DNA of 64,000 nt from Balanoglossus misakiensis (Eukaryota; Hemichordata), in assembly GCA_040954595.2 (NCBI GenBank), contig CM082578.2, positions 18,290,001-18,354,000 of the forward strand, in the 5' to 3' direction. Shown here piece after piece: positions 1 to 13,233 of the stretch (its first letter is position 1; every line of letters starts with the position of its first letter). The notes under the pieces were generated by a model. That model saw nothing but the letters and a program-made list of their open reading frames with translations. It was not told the origin of the DNA and searched no databases. The translations under genes and the position numbers were made by a program.

Positions 1-3000
1 GAAAAGCAATTTTAATGTTACTTGGTAGTATTCATACCATCCAATCAAATAATAGCCAAATTAATGTGTATATTTTGGTGATTTCTATAAAAATTCAATG
101 GCATATTGTTACCATATATGAATTTTATGCAAATGCAATGTGCCAATATTATCCTTTTCCCTTTGTGGAACTGCCAATAATCTGTAAATATAGAAATTGT
201 TTTTTATAAGTGATATTTAAATAGTTATTTTTTTTAAACTGTTATTCCACATTGTGCCAACTAGTTTTAGACCCTCATCGTAGATAAACCATTCTGCAGT
301 GCAGTATGGAATATGGGCTAGCTGCCAGTGCTTTTTGCAAAGCATAGAGGGACCAAAGTTTGCATTCATCTGCAGGGAGGTGTCAAATGTGGGACGAGTA
401 ATTCCGCAATTGTACTTGTACAACAGAATTCACTTCTCTGTTGAATTCAGATCCAAGTGAACATTTATTTGTCACCTTTTCACCAACGAACTTTGTGGTT
501 CAGTTCTGTTGTTTGTGCTGGCATGGCTCAACCAACACAAAACAGGACAGATGGTTGAAAGGCCTGTCTGTCTGTCAGTGTTGCGTGCCAAATGAACCTC
601 AAGATTTGGTGATGAGTGGTGACTAGAGATAGACAGGACAACTGGAACTGTACTCTCTCTGTTTGCAAGTCTCAAGTACAGTAATTTCAGGATATCTCAA
701 GTAATCTCAGATAATCTCTGCTTGCTGTAGCTTCAATTAAAAGTAACATTATGGGGGCTTGGATATGAGAACTTTTAAACATTTCTTTTGAAATGAAACT
801 GTACATTTCCTGTTGGTACTAAGGTTGTAACCTTTCAGTAATGAACGTTAATCTTAGCTAGTACCCTTTGCTTTTCATCAAATGGAATATTCCCATTGCT
901 TTCTGCTACAAGTTGGTTCATAACAGGGAGATAAAGGGCATAGAACTAAGGTTGAAAGTCTGTCTCTGCTCTTAAAAGTCTTAATACATGTATTCTTAAA
1001 ATACATGATCTGCTGTGTGATCGACATCTTTTCACTGTCTCATGAATTAAGCGCTTGTAAAAACCATACGAAGATTGTATACAACAGTGACGGTTGTAGA
1101 CTTGGCCATGCTGTTACTATACAATACAGACTGTGTTGTGTGCACTGAGTACCTGTGCATTGACACCAATGTGTACAACTGAAGCGCACTTCAGTCTCAG
1201 AGAATTTATTTTTGTATAAAAACAGCAAGGTGTTCCCCCCACAAACAGATGTACAGGTTGTATACAATGATTACATCTCTTGCAACAACTACATCAGCTC
1301 TATTTCTCTTTCTCTACAATTGCTAAACTGCAGTCACTGCTGTGACAGAGCTATATCTCTTGCTTTAGTTCATTTGCAGATTACTTAGCGTGTGTATGCG
1401 TGCATATCCATGCGTGTACAGGAAACACATGTTTTGATACTACTCATCCTTGTCTTGGGAGCATTGACTCTTAATATGTATTTATTAATATGTACTGAAT
1501 TGCACAGGCTAACAAATGCGTGTGTTGCCATAATCCTTCCTGAGAGTGGATCAACCTTCTTTTAAATAGTTACAGATTCTGTCAAAATCTTAAATGGCTG
1601 ACGTCAACAGTAACATCACAGCAGTGCAGTTTGCTGAGATGACACATGCTGGGTAGTCCTCAAATGTAGAAAGTCAACATCCAACAGAAAGAGTACAGTT
1701 TCAATATGATATGTTATACCCCCTGGTACATGACACCACGGTACAAAGTCACAGGGTCCTGTGTGTTACTACAGAGAGATGAAGTCATTGCATCACTCCT
1801 AATGTAGCACACTCTGTTTTCAACCTTCTGCCAAAGATGGGTATGCAAAGGTTTAATTGAAAAAAATAATTTCATGTTTTCAAAAAGCAGGAACTGTAGG
1901 GAAATAATTCTGTCTGCCATCACAGAGACTAAGGCAATTGTTTTTCCTCAGTCATAAAGTTCATTGAAAAAAAAAAAGATTTGTTTAAAGTTGGTCAGAA
2001 TTTTTGTTGTTGTTGGTATTTTGAAACTTTCTGTAAATATTGCTAATATTTTTTTCAGAAATCTTAAAAACAATTCTGTTATAGTAAATTAATTTCATCT
2101 GATGTTGTTTACACTCTCTGAAAACATTATTTTAATTGCACCTATTTGTCAATTTGCAAACCCATATGCCTATGTGAATAATCATGCATGAACTGTGATA
2201 GAGGGCGTCTGTCCATTGAGTTTTGCGAGTGCAAGTGTGGCGATATAGATTTCAGGCTACAGTTACAAAATCATATCCTTTGGAGAAAGTGATTAATAAA
2301 AATCAAAGCCGAACAATTTTCATACATAATATTTTATTATTTACAAATCTTTAATAATTCTGACCAGCAGAAAAAACATCCCAAAGTACAAATATCTGTA
2401 TTTTCTTCCAATACTAGAATGTTCAAAGTTACCAAAATATGCTGAGACAGGAAAAGCATTGGACATTAAATGAATGCAGTCACAATAGTTAATAATTTAT
2501 ATAATGTTATCCAAAATATATAAAAATTAGTAAATTAACACTAAATTATAACCATACTACTGTAGAGTTAGTAATGTAAAAAATCTATCTTATTTTGAAA
2601 AAAAATACAGCAAAGAATTACTATAATTGCTGTGGGCAATTTTTGAATAGAAAGTTTGAACACGGTGTCTATTCAAGAAACATATGGTTTCCAATTCTTT
2701 GTAATATGTTATGTTCACAGATATTGTTGCGAGAGTTTATATAACAGCATTGGTATCTGATAGAGATAGTGGAGATATGAGTACCCTTTTTAAGTCTTAT
2801 GTAGGGGTGTGTCTTCAAAACTTTGCCGTATTGAATCAAAGTGTCTCTGTTTGATGGACCTTGATGTTGTGACAAAACTGAACAACAATTGCATGCTTAT
2901 TCTGATATTTCAGTCAGTCACAACTCAATCTGATTACTAAAATCAGCTGCACAGATAGGCACAGGCGCCTATTTATCTCTGCAATTGATTTATAACAGAT

Positions 3001-3570
3001 CGGTTGTCATAACTTTACAGGTACTTAATTCTAGATTCATTGCTTTTTTGCGTAGTATTTTGTACATTCAAAAGTTCAACTAGTGAAGTGAGCTTCTCTT
3101 TGGATAAAAATGTTCAATAACAGCACACATAGTTTTGCTCACTGAAAATGTATAAAAATAACTATTTGAGATATTGACAATTTTTAATGTTAAAGCCCCA
3201 GTATTTCTCGTGTGTATCCATTTTTCATCATCGAAAAATGCCCGTTTTTCCTGTACATTCATCATGGAATACTACATAATGAAGATAGAAGAAAGGTTTG
3301 GGCAACTGTAGCTACGTGCAAGCTGTAAATATTGCCCGTAACACTTGAAATGGTGCGCGGGTTTGTTTACAACGGAAATGTTGTACATGTCGATCAGCAA
3401 ACGTGCCACTTTGACATTTGATGGTCAGACCATTTTCGGATTTGATCTGGTTCCATCGACTGATTTCTCCCATAAAGTTATCTTCCCAAAATTTCGCCGA
3501 ATTAGTGCGCATTTCTTCGCTGAGTCGCTTGATTTGGGGCGACCAAACCTCTTCCGCATAGATTCACATT
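1..3570. other. Left flank without recognised genes
   Basis: No open frame shows a known domain or plausible exon set. Candidate poly(A) motifs face each other: AATAAA on plus at about 2295 and its complement (TTTATT) on plus at 2333, which could end the minus-strand DD3-3-like gene with a long 3' UTR. This may be a convergent gene-end region, but it is not proven. Confidence 0.3.
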
Positions 3571-3573
3571 GGA

Positions 3574-3636
3574 GTGCGCATGCGCACTAGTCACGTGTGT
3601 CAACAAAGCCTGACTTTCTGTCCGGACAGAAAGTCA
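3574..3636. promoter_or_regulatory. Promoter-like spot: NRF1-type palindrome, E-box, 26-bp palindrome
   Basis: GTGCGCATGCGCAC (3574-3587) is a perfect palindromic NRF1-type site. CACGTG (3592-3597) is a perfect E-box. A 26-bp perfect palindrome with arm TGACTTTCTGTCC occupies 3611-3636. No exon can be attached to it here. Confidence 0.5.
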
Positions 3637-4181
3637 TTCTTCACTCGTTATATTGTAAATTGTATGAGTTTATGAGCAGAGCTGGGGATGATGACTGTTC
3701 GATTCAGTATCAATTATCATCTACTTTTAGAAATTATAGATGCCGTTTCAAACAAAATTTTGCCCCTACGAGAAATACTGAGGCTTTAATAAAAATGCAA
3801 TGTCCTGTATCAAAATTATCAAAAGACACTTATTAGACACAACTGTCATTCTACAACTATAAATATGCATCCTAAAAAATATAGTTTGGTCCTGATATTT
3901 GAAAGGCACGTTGCAATTTTTGGGGGTGCATGTAAGAAATAAAACAGATTTCTGGTCAGCCTCTGAGATTTCCGATCAAATACAGTAAACTGTGTTCTGA
4001 ATTTGGCTTTGCTCACATTAGCACCTGCATTGGAAATATATTGCTGAACATTGACACTTTGGCAGCAAAGTTGTTTCAAAGACAAATTGAGAGTCATTGT
4101 GTTTGTAGCTCTGGGATATTGGCTCCCATGCAGAAAACATTGTTAGAAATGTACTTGTGTGTTTCTTTATAAGTTTGTGCT
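3637..4181 (-). other. Probable start of the 3' UTR of the membrane DD3-3-like gene
   Basis: Directly follows the stop codon of the minus-strand gene. No poly(A) signal with good context was found between 4181 and 3637 on the minus strand. Confidence 0.35.
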
Positions 4182-7100
4182 CTAAACTTTGCTCTGTGTG
4201 GATTTCTTGGCGTAAGAACATTTGCCTTTCATGCTGTCCCAATGGTCTGGGTGTCTGCGGAAATAGGTGATGGTGCCAACGATTATGATAACCACAGCAA
4301 GGCAACCAACAACAATGCCAACAATGGCAACGACATCAGGCTCTGTACGTGCCACGTAGACTCCGCCCATGTCCGTTTCAAACGTCACTTCGTTGCCGAC
4401 CATCTGAGCTCGGACGCGGTGCCACGAGGCGAAGTCCTCACTGTTGGTGCGGTATATAGAGACAGAATCGGTCGAGGGCATGGTTATTGCCATTTTCATG
4501 GCAAAAACCTTGTCGTCGGGCGTCAACTTCTGCTGGGGGTGCAGTACGATGTAGTCGCTGGCGTAGCTGGAGCCGACAGAGATCTTTCTTCCGGCGGCCG
4601 CTAAGGCTGCCTCTCCCTGCTCGACCGACCAGACTTCAAGTTGTAGTTTCTGCAGTTCTTCAAACGTGTCTCTCTCTATCGTGACACTGGCAACACTAAA
4701 AACACAACAAAACAGAATGATTATGAGAAACGTTTAAAAAACCATGACAATGGACTTTGTTTTGTCCTTCAGTGAACTCTAGTTGACTGAAATTAAAATG
4801 TAACTTAATTTGATGGACTAAAAACTGATGATTCTGTTTAATTAGAGAGGTGAAAATTATTATTGGCCAATCGCAAAATAGCTAACCAGTGACAGAGTGC
4901 ATGACTACATCAATCTCAATTCGATCAAACAACATGATCACTCTCTCATGAAAAAAAACCCCAGCAAGATGCTTACTCATTTTGTGCAGTCAAATTTCCG
5001 CCATTCCATCCAATGGCAGCAGCAGCAATCTGCTGATCAACGACAGACAATCGACCTTTCTGGCTGCGATTGGAGAAGTTGTTGTTGCGGGTACACATGT
5101 AGTGGTAATGGCCGGACTGGGTGACTTTCCTCGGTCCCAGATCAAAGTACGTGCCAGCATCATCCAACTCAGACAATTCTCCCCGGAACTGATCTGTTTT
5201 GGGAAGAGTCAGAAACAGTCACAACATGCAAGTGTCTACAGCTTTTCAACCTGGTTTATTGCATCAATACTGTTATGATCTAAGCTGTTCCAAGGTATTG
5301 CAAATTCTGTGAATAAAATCATTCGTGTCCGTGTAAGGTAATATGCTGTAGGCAAATATTCACATCTGGAGATGAAAATGTTGGACAAATATTGAAGCTA
5401 GAAGTATTGTTTGAAATTAGCTTACTGGGATTAAGGGTAGCAAGATTAACCAGGTCATCTCGGCTAAATCCAGCCAAAGTCACATTATCTAAATGCATGG
5501 GATAATTCAAGCCATAGTGACCGTGCTTCGAGTAGGGTTGGTACGGGTCCAATCCCAGGCCTTCTGGGAAGAGCTGCTCTCCAAGTAAGACCATGTTAGA
5601 TCGGTCTGTTCCTGCCAGACCCTGTCCATCATTGCCGTTGTTGTTGGTATTGGATCCCGTCCATCTGGGGGGGGGGGGGGGGGGGGAGAGGTAGAGGTAA
5701 GGATCAGTACATTTCCAGTAGAGTTTCATGCACATTGGAGAAAACATTAAGGAGAAAGACGTGAAAATATGCGAGCTTGTATTCATGCTGAGTTTGACTG
5801 GATAGCACTATTCTTTGAAGCTGATTACACTGGAAAGCAGAAGATAATCCAATGCATTCCTACATCGTTAACTTGATTATTGTGAGAGACCATGCACCAT
5901 TTCACCAAAACAAAAGCTTGAAAAGGGTAAAATCCTCTATCTATAGCAACTGAACTAACCGAAATCATGTCAAGAGTGAGCAATTTTGTCCCCTAAACCC
6001 TTTCAGCCAAAAGTCAACTTAACTGTTAGAAACAAGTCACATGACTTCAATAGCTGATTATGGCTAACATCAAAAAAGTGACACCGTGGACATAAACATT
6101 TCACAGACTTACTGGATGTGTACATAGTCTCCATTGGACACCCTCAGAGTGTTTGGTGCAAAGTCATACTCCACCGATGGATACACTTGTACAATATTTC
6201 CTCTCTTACCCCGCACATTCAAATTATGGATGTTACCTTTGGCAAACTCTGCTGGTCTTTCTCGGATGGCAAAACTGTGAGATCTGTGTTGGAGGACGAT
6301 AACAAGTCAGAGTCATAATCAGTCATTTGATTCGTAAGCTTTAAAATGATTTGTGGAATTGAAACTGCTGTAATCTTTTACTTTTGAACCAAATAATTAT
6401 GTGACCTGACCTGTCCTGGAACGTTCTTCCGTACTGGTTGGTATTGACAGCCAACTGAAGGGCAAAATCTTTGTCGTCTCCAAATTCACTGAATATCTTC
6501 ACCTGGGGATTTTGTTCAAATATGTATCCTCTGTCCTCCGCTTCAGTTCTGCTCGGTAATCCCAGTCTGGAAGGAAAAATATGAATTTAGGAAACATGCA
6601 CGGTCAGGATTCACCTCATAAATATGTGTGTTGCCATGACTATATATCCTTGGGAAGTGATGAGAAAATGATGAGAAGAAAATTGAGAAGAGGGGTTGAG
6701 GATGGACACACACATACTCATTTCTTGCCAGATGCAATTGTAAAAGACAGAGCATATTACCTGCTATGGATATCCAAGGTACTTTCTTTGTTTCCCTGCT
6801 TATTTAGACTTGAATTCACGGCCGGATCCCAACCATCAAACTCACCAGTGGAAATGTTGTACCTACATTCAGCATAAATTGTTTTAGAAAGTTACTTCAA
6901 ATACCGTACATTGTATGGTTTTAAAAATCAGAAGACGCCTGTTTTTAGTGCGGGGAGTTTTGAGTGACTGAATTACCATTACCTAATTCTCAGCGCACAA
7001 TGTTCATGATTGATCTTTTCAGGTATTGTCCAGTTGAAGGTATTTGGGTAGCCCCCTTCTCCGTTGCCAAGGTGATTATCCCGGGTGTGCTCCGTTTCTT

Positions 7101-10100
7101 GACAAATTGGTGCCGGTATTCCGTGTGATGGAAACTCCTTCCAAACGGCCCTCTCGCCATTTTCATCATCAGCTGGGTAAACAATTTCCTGAAAGAAAGA
7201 CAACAATTCCAACTGTCACATTATAATCATCCTGTGCATGTATAATGTGGATACTTTTTTCATGTCTACAAACATCAAACTGGAAAAAAACTGGTGTTTA
7301 ATGAAAATATAACACTCTTTCAAGAATTAATACCAAAGATTCTTTTCCGAAACTCACCTCACAATCTTCCTTGTTGATGGGAATTATGGAATCTTTGGAG
7401 TTGATATTTTCATCAATGTAACCCTTAGGAACATGGCAGGCCCATCTGGACTTGACATTTTGACTCTCATCTTGGTAGTAAGGACATCGTCTGGCATTAT
7501 TGGTCATGATGGCAATGTCCTGCAATTTCCATCGGAATAATACAAATTTTAACCTTGGGCATAATTCTACTGTGATCTGATGTGAATGGCGACATTTGTC
7601 TTGATGATATATGTGCAATTGTTTTGATAATGTGACCTTTTCAAAGGTTTAAGAGAATTTTTTTAAAAGCTTTCTTCTTGAAGTCCTTCAGTAAAGTTAT
7701 GATAGCTTGTAGCTATGTCCTTCATGAATAATGCACAGTGTGAAATTGTATTAGTTTGTCTATGAACTAACATTCCACACAAAGTATTGATTTCATGGTG
7801 AAATATGAAAGGAGTGAAGGACCACCTCAGTAGTCTTTGAAAGTGACTTTTTGTTGAAGTCTAAATTTAAACTTTCTGTATTGTTTTGAAAACATGACAG
7901 TTGAAGAACTGATATTATTTCATTTTAGAAGGACAAAGAAGGGCTCCACATCACTCAATGAAAGAGACATATACTTTACCTTCCATTCTGATGGATGCCA
8001 ATATGGATAGTAATCATGTTCTTCTGGACACTCGTAACCATAGCGATTACCATTGTTGTTCTGTCTGGTATATTTTGCAGTGGTTCCTTTCAAATTCTAA
8101 TAATATTATATTCAATAACACAAGCAGGTCAAGTATGACAAAATTCCAGATCAAAATATATCAGGCAATTATGATAATACTGTAACAATGTACATCAAAT
8201 TAACCAAATAATTGTATTTAAGACGTGAAATAATTAACTTTTCACCCAACTCTCTTGTAATATAAAATGTTTGCACCATTCATTTAAACTACACTCCTGA
8301 TCTGACTTCAAAGTGATTGACTATTTACAGATGGACCCTTAATTACAGTGTTTCCACCAAATATTCCATATGCTCACCTGATCAGCTGTGAACAGGCCCT
8401 GGTTTCTCTCTCTCAGTCTACAGTTGGTGTAGAAGTCATAGTTTTCATGCATGCCATATTCTATGTCCCTGTTACAATCATTGTTAGCACAGTCCTCAGC
8501 CTTTTCAGGAATAGTTCTGCAAATCAAATCAAATGAGAAATGTACATAGTTCACATATCAAAGTACCGGTAAGCTAGTGAATTTGACTTTTGAACTTGAC
8601 CTCTTTAAGTAACAAACCAAGGTCTATTTCATGTGATAAATTTCCCTTTCCTTACAGTGCCGTTATACAAACAGTAAGTGGGTTGCCAAAGTTCCACATT
8701 TCCTTCCTATGTATTGTAAGTGAGGAGAAAGGGAAACTGTCTTTGACTTAGTTTGTAAGGGAAACAAGTGTACTTTGATAAAGGTCAGGGTCATTATAAC
8801 TTTATATAAATTTAGGATATACAGGAACCTGATTCATGGAGTTCAGAGAAAGTACAGCAGACACATGACATCACTGAGAGGTACATACAAGTGAATGATC
8901 CCACACCAAAAATGGGCATCTTCAGTTACTATTCCAATTATGGCCAACAACAAAAAGCACGGTTGTAAATGTGCCAAGTTTTGCATGCACACCTCATGGA
9001 TGATCTGCTATTCAGGGAAATCACATGACGCCAACACCGCTGCTTCCCAGTAACCATGGTAACTTTTGCTGATAGGCAGTGAATATGCCCACAATAGCAT
9101 GCAGTGTATACTTACGTCCTGACTGCGCCATCTCTCAAGTCATCGTGACACATGTATTGCAAGATCAGTTCACAATGACTGTTGGGGTCACCACAGGAGT
9201 GTTGGTTTGTCCTAATGTAAAACAATATACAGACAAGTTTCATAAGATGCCAACTCAATATCACACCTCAACAAACACATACACACCCACTTGTCAGAGA
9301 AAATCCCACTCTCTGGAAACATTACTCATTCTCATGTTCTGTCTGACATACTTGACACACACGAGTGCACAAATTGACAGTAGCTGAGTACATTCTGTAA
9401 GCTAAACTTTCCAGTCAAGTGGATTTGGCAAATAAGAATTTTCAGATATAAAAGGAAATTGATGTGGAAACCATACTGTCTAATCTTAGTGACCCAGAAG
9501 AAATGGAAATCCACACCCAGTCATGTGACGATGAGACATGTCTGGTACATTTGTTCAAATAAAAAGTGGAGGTAGTACTGTATGTACACGCGAGTACTTG
9601 TGTGATATGATTGCTTTTCTGTTGCATATTATTTGGCAGAATTTTTGGACCAAATTCTTTCATTTTATCACTGACTGCTTGAAGAAGCACCAGAGATTAT
9701 TTTTTACATGTAAAGTTAACTGACCTTAACAGGAAGGTTTCATGTTATGAACTTAGAGAGAATCTTATTGATAGTATGAGAGATAGATTACAGAAATATT
9801 ATCCTGTACTCTCTTGTACTGGTTAAATGTTGTGATTTCACAGGATAGGATGTGTGTATGGTTAAATATAGATCTGTGTCACCCTGAAAGTAATGACAAA
9901 CTAATATGAAAATGATTTCATAAACCATACAGCTGGAGGTCACTTGATAATACCAGTATATAACATGTGCACCCCACTGGGAATTCTCGATGAAATCATT
10001 TAATTGGCCTAGATTGGCATCCAAGTACATCTGAGCTATTATTTGCATCTCACTTGCTCCATACATGATGTGTGTGTTCCTATGACATCACCACTTTGTT

Positions 10101-13100
10101 ACTGTCTACTAGTCACAAGCATGTGACATCACATGCTTGGCTAGTGAAAGGATATGCCCCATTTAAAAAGTATCGGTGGCATTTTAGAAACAGTATAGAC
10201 ATCCGAACAGTGAAGAAAAGGAGAGAATTCTTGGGATTGTCATGGCTTCTACCAGATTGTGTGTTATATATGCCACATTTCCTAATGGCAAATGAAATTT
10301 TCACATTTGACAATTACTGCTCATTTTTTTGCCCTACTTGCAGAAAGAATTAATATTGGACAGAAGATTGCCGCTTGCCTGATGCAGTAAATATTAACGC
10401 CCAATTGATATATTTTATTTTTAATACAAAATTACTGGAATACATGGAATACTTTGATGGTGTGTCATTCCAGAGGTGGATGGTATTTCATATGGCCTAG
10501 ATTCAAATGCCCTGCAGGAAGCTGCGTGCATAAACACTCAGCTAACACGTTTATGTTACCTATCTTACACTTTATTAAAAATGCCATATCAATAAAGCAA
10601 ATCACTCAAATTGTTTCAAGTGTTTAGATATGATTTTCAACAAGAGACTGAATTGAATAATATTGAGAGCTGAAGAAAAAGTCTACTCGGTCTGCCTATA
10701 CTCAAAAGTGAGCACTTGTATGGGCACCCCTGATTTGTCCTTTTTTGTAGCATTAGAAAATCTCTGAAGGTGCTCATCTTATTTTAGAAGTTGGACCGCC
10801 CGCAGACATACTTCAATGACACTAGCTTGCCGTTATGAAATCGTAAAAGGTCGACAACACAATTAAATGTCATGGTTGGAACACCTGTTGAGTTAAAGAA
10901 CTTGATGTTTGAGAATCGAACAAACTCTTTAACATTCCATTCTTTGTTTTTGGATAGTTCCCATGTAGTGAATCTCAGAGTTCGTGAGCAAGGAGGAATC
11001 TCTCTGTATAGTGCAACTAAAGGACAATACAATGTAAATCTCCCCAAGAAAATAGTTCATTAACCCAGATTAGCTTGCTCCAAACAATCTAGATCTATCA
11101 GTTGGGTTACTGCATATAGATTGACAAATCCACAACAAAAAGAGTGACATGTATAACATGACTCATATGACGTGTTTGCAAAGCCCACTGGGCATTACGG
11201 GTGACTCCAATACAATTACAAGACCATACTTGGTAGTAACAGCCCTCTTTGTTCTTTATTTAGCCATCTATTGTACCTATTCTTCGAACGTCACCAAAGT
11301 CATCCATGGTAATTGGGTTGACTTTTTCTGTTTCTGACAACTGGTGTCTTCTTTGTAGTTCCTTTACAAAACATTTTTTTTCTGCAAAGATATCTTTCTA
11401 TGGATGACATTCCAACGTACTGAATGATTAATCAGACCCAATTTGTTCATATAAACTAATCTACTTTACACTGTGCCTGTGTGATTGTGGTACAGAAAAA
11501 AAGTACCTGTTGAAAAAAGTCAATTTATTTCTAGTTCATTTAACAAATCTTATCTCACACACTGCACTCATGGACGTCATGATTGGTCACTTTTTTACAT
11601 TATCTCATAAATAATTAATGAACAGCATTTTGGAAGAAAAGAAAAATTTGATGGCAATTGAAATACATGTATGATTAAAAAAGACCAGAATCAGTCAGCA
11701 AATGACCAAAAACTCGTTCCAGAGAGACCAAAAAAAGACATCTATCACCAATTACCTTGAATACACACATGACTGAATTACATCATCATATGAATGGTCA
11801 GTTTATGCAAATTTGGATGGTCAGGCATGATGTTTGGGAGACAAAGGAAAGTGGGTTCTTTGTTCAGGATGCATTGCTTGCAATTTGTAAATCTTCTCAG
11901 GAGCACAGCTTTTTTCACTTCCTATAGTTTGACCAACCATTATTTTTGTCTTTGGTGTGGAAAATTTTGGCGGGAAACCAACCCCATCAAGCAATGCCAT
12001 TAAATGCAATGGGGTTGGAACAAACCATGGTAGTGGAAGGGTTACATGTTTCATGATGAATGAGGGAGTGTGTGAATGAAAGTACAAATCTTACCATTCT
12101 ATTTGTAGAATAGATCCCTCATAGTAGTACAAGCCACCAACATTATAGCCACCGCGATCGTTATTTTCTGAATTAAACAACCTGAAAATGTTAGATGAAG
12201 AATGATAATATTGAGCAAAGCAGTAAAAAAAGTCTTACAGACTGACAGAATATCACAGCCATTTCTCATCAAACCAAATGTCTCCACCTCTTCCATGCAG
12301 TGGGAAATTTCAGTCCACATTTGTGTTAAAATTTAAAATATATTTTAACACTGGTAAAATGCAATAAATATCCTGTACCAAAATGTTTCTAACTACTCAG
12401 TGATCCAGCACTATTATGTACGATATGATCACCATTTAATTAAAATGTCATTTACATTACATATGTACTGACTAACATTTACCTGTTTGCATTTTGTCTG
12501 TTTCTTGAATTCTCATCCAATCTGTTATTGCTCCCTCTGTTTGAAAAGAACAATTTTGATTACAGTATATCAAGTTTAGCTGGCTTATTGACAGGGGTGG
12601 GTGGGGGTAATTTCAGTATTAATCGATTTCAACAGCATGTTGCATTTTACTATTAGTACCCTCAATGGATAGTGACAATCAAATTTCGATCTTCAGTACT
12701 TTCCACAAACCAAATCAAAGAATGTTTTTCGGATATTAAGTGGCATGAACTTCCAAGCCCGAAGTCCTACAAAATACAGATAAAGGATGGAGAAATGTGC
12801 ATCAATGTGGATCATGATTTAGCATCTCAACTGAACGCGACTTTTCTACTGTGTTGTTCGGACTTTACTGTTTTTGGACAATTTCTCAGTGGTTTGCAGT
12901 TAGCTACTTTGTGTCCTTTTCTCCATCATCAATCGCATTGTTAGAGAGTAGATGTGTTGATTTCAATTGACACCTTGGATGTTGCAAACTGTAGCCTCAA
13001 ATTCTCGCCATAATATGCAATTTGTGTTTTTGATTTCTATGCAGATGGTGACAGTAGCAGAAAAGAAAGTTTGAAAGAAAACAACAATTGATAGTTAAAA

Positions 13101-13233
13101 CAACGTTACGCGTATACGATAATGATTACACCGTTATTAAACGCCGGTTTGTGTTTACGTACCGTGGATTGTGAAGGTAAATGTCTGCTCGGGCGCTAAC
13201 CAGGACGGCCGCCAACACAGTTAACAAATTCAT
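4182..13233 (-). CDS. DD3-3-like protein, membrane-anchored form (14 exons)
   Basis: Product resembles Dictyostelium protein DD3-3 and its animal homologues; molecular role not established. Exons, in transcript order (plus coordinates): 13163-13233, 12483-12536, 12095-12181, 9116-9211, 8378-8516, 7980-8096, 7358-7519, 6983-7188, 6761-6862, 6411-6566, 6113-6283, 5426-5664, 4977-5193, 4182-4695. All junctions are GT-AG and phases match; total 2331 nt, 776 residues. Residues 1-17 are a signal peptide, followed by the family signature [16 protein letters not shown]. The middle is Cys-rich with YGYECPEE, and WTGSN lies in a cupredoxin-like C-terminal part ending [14 protein letters not shown]. Unlike its neighbour it continues with an extra extracellular segment, a transmembrane helix (about 728-751, [18 protein letters not shown] core) and a 25-residue basic tail. 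Type I membrane protein inferred. Start chosen because the signal peptide runs directly into the conserved signature. Confidence 0.92.
5667..5686 (-). repeat. G20/C20 homopolymer abutting a splice acceptor
   Basis: Twenty G on plus (C on minus), ending two bases from the AG acceptor of the minus-strand exon 5426-5664. On the transcript it forms the pyrimidine tract. Confidence 0.95.
9212..12094 (-). other. Longest intron of the membrane DD3-3-like gene
   Basis: 2.9 kb without a coding exon. Contains a strong hairpin at 10108-10145. The adjacent exons join in phase, so no exon is missing. Confidence 0.6.
10108..10145. repeat. Imperfect 38-bp palindrome
   Basis: Inner arms CAAGCATGTGA and TCACATGCTTG are separated by CA. 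Outer arms ACTAG and CTAGT match again after a small asymmetric bulge. Confidence 0.8.

Noticed and set aside
1-2300. Possible 3' UTR of an unseen plus-strand gene
   Set aside because: Only weak support (AATAAA near 2295, no coding frames), so not listed as a gene.
4242-4684. Plus-strand open frames opposite the last exon of the membrane DD3-3-like gene
   Set aside because: Antisense shadows of a confidently assigned coding exon.
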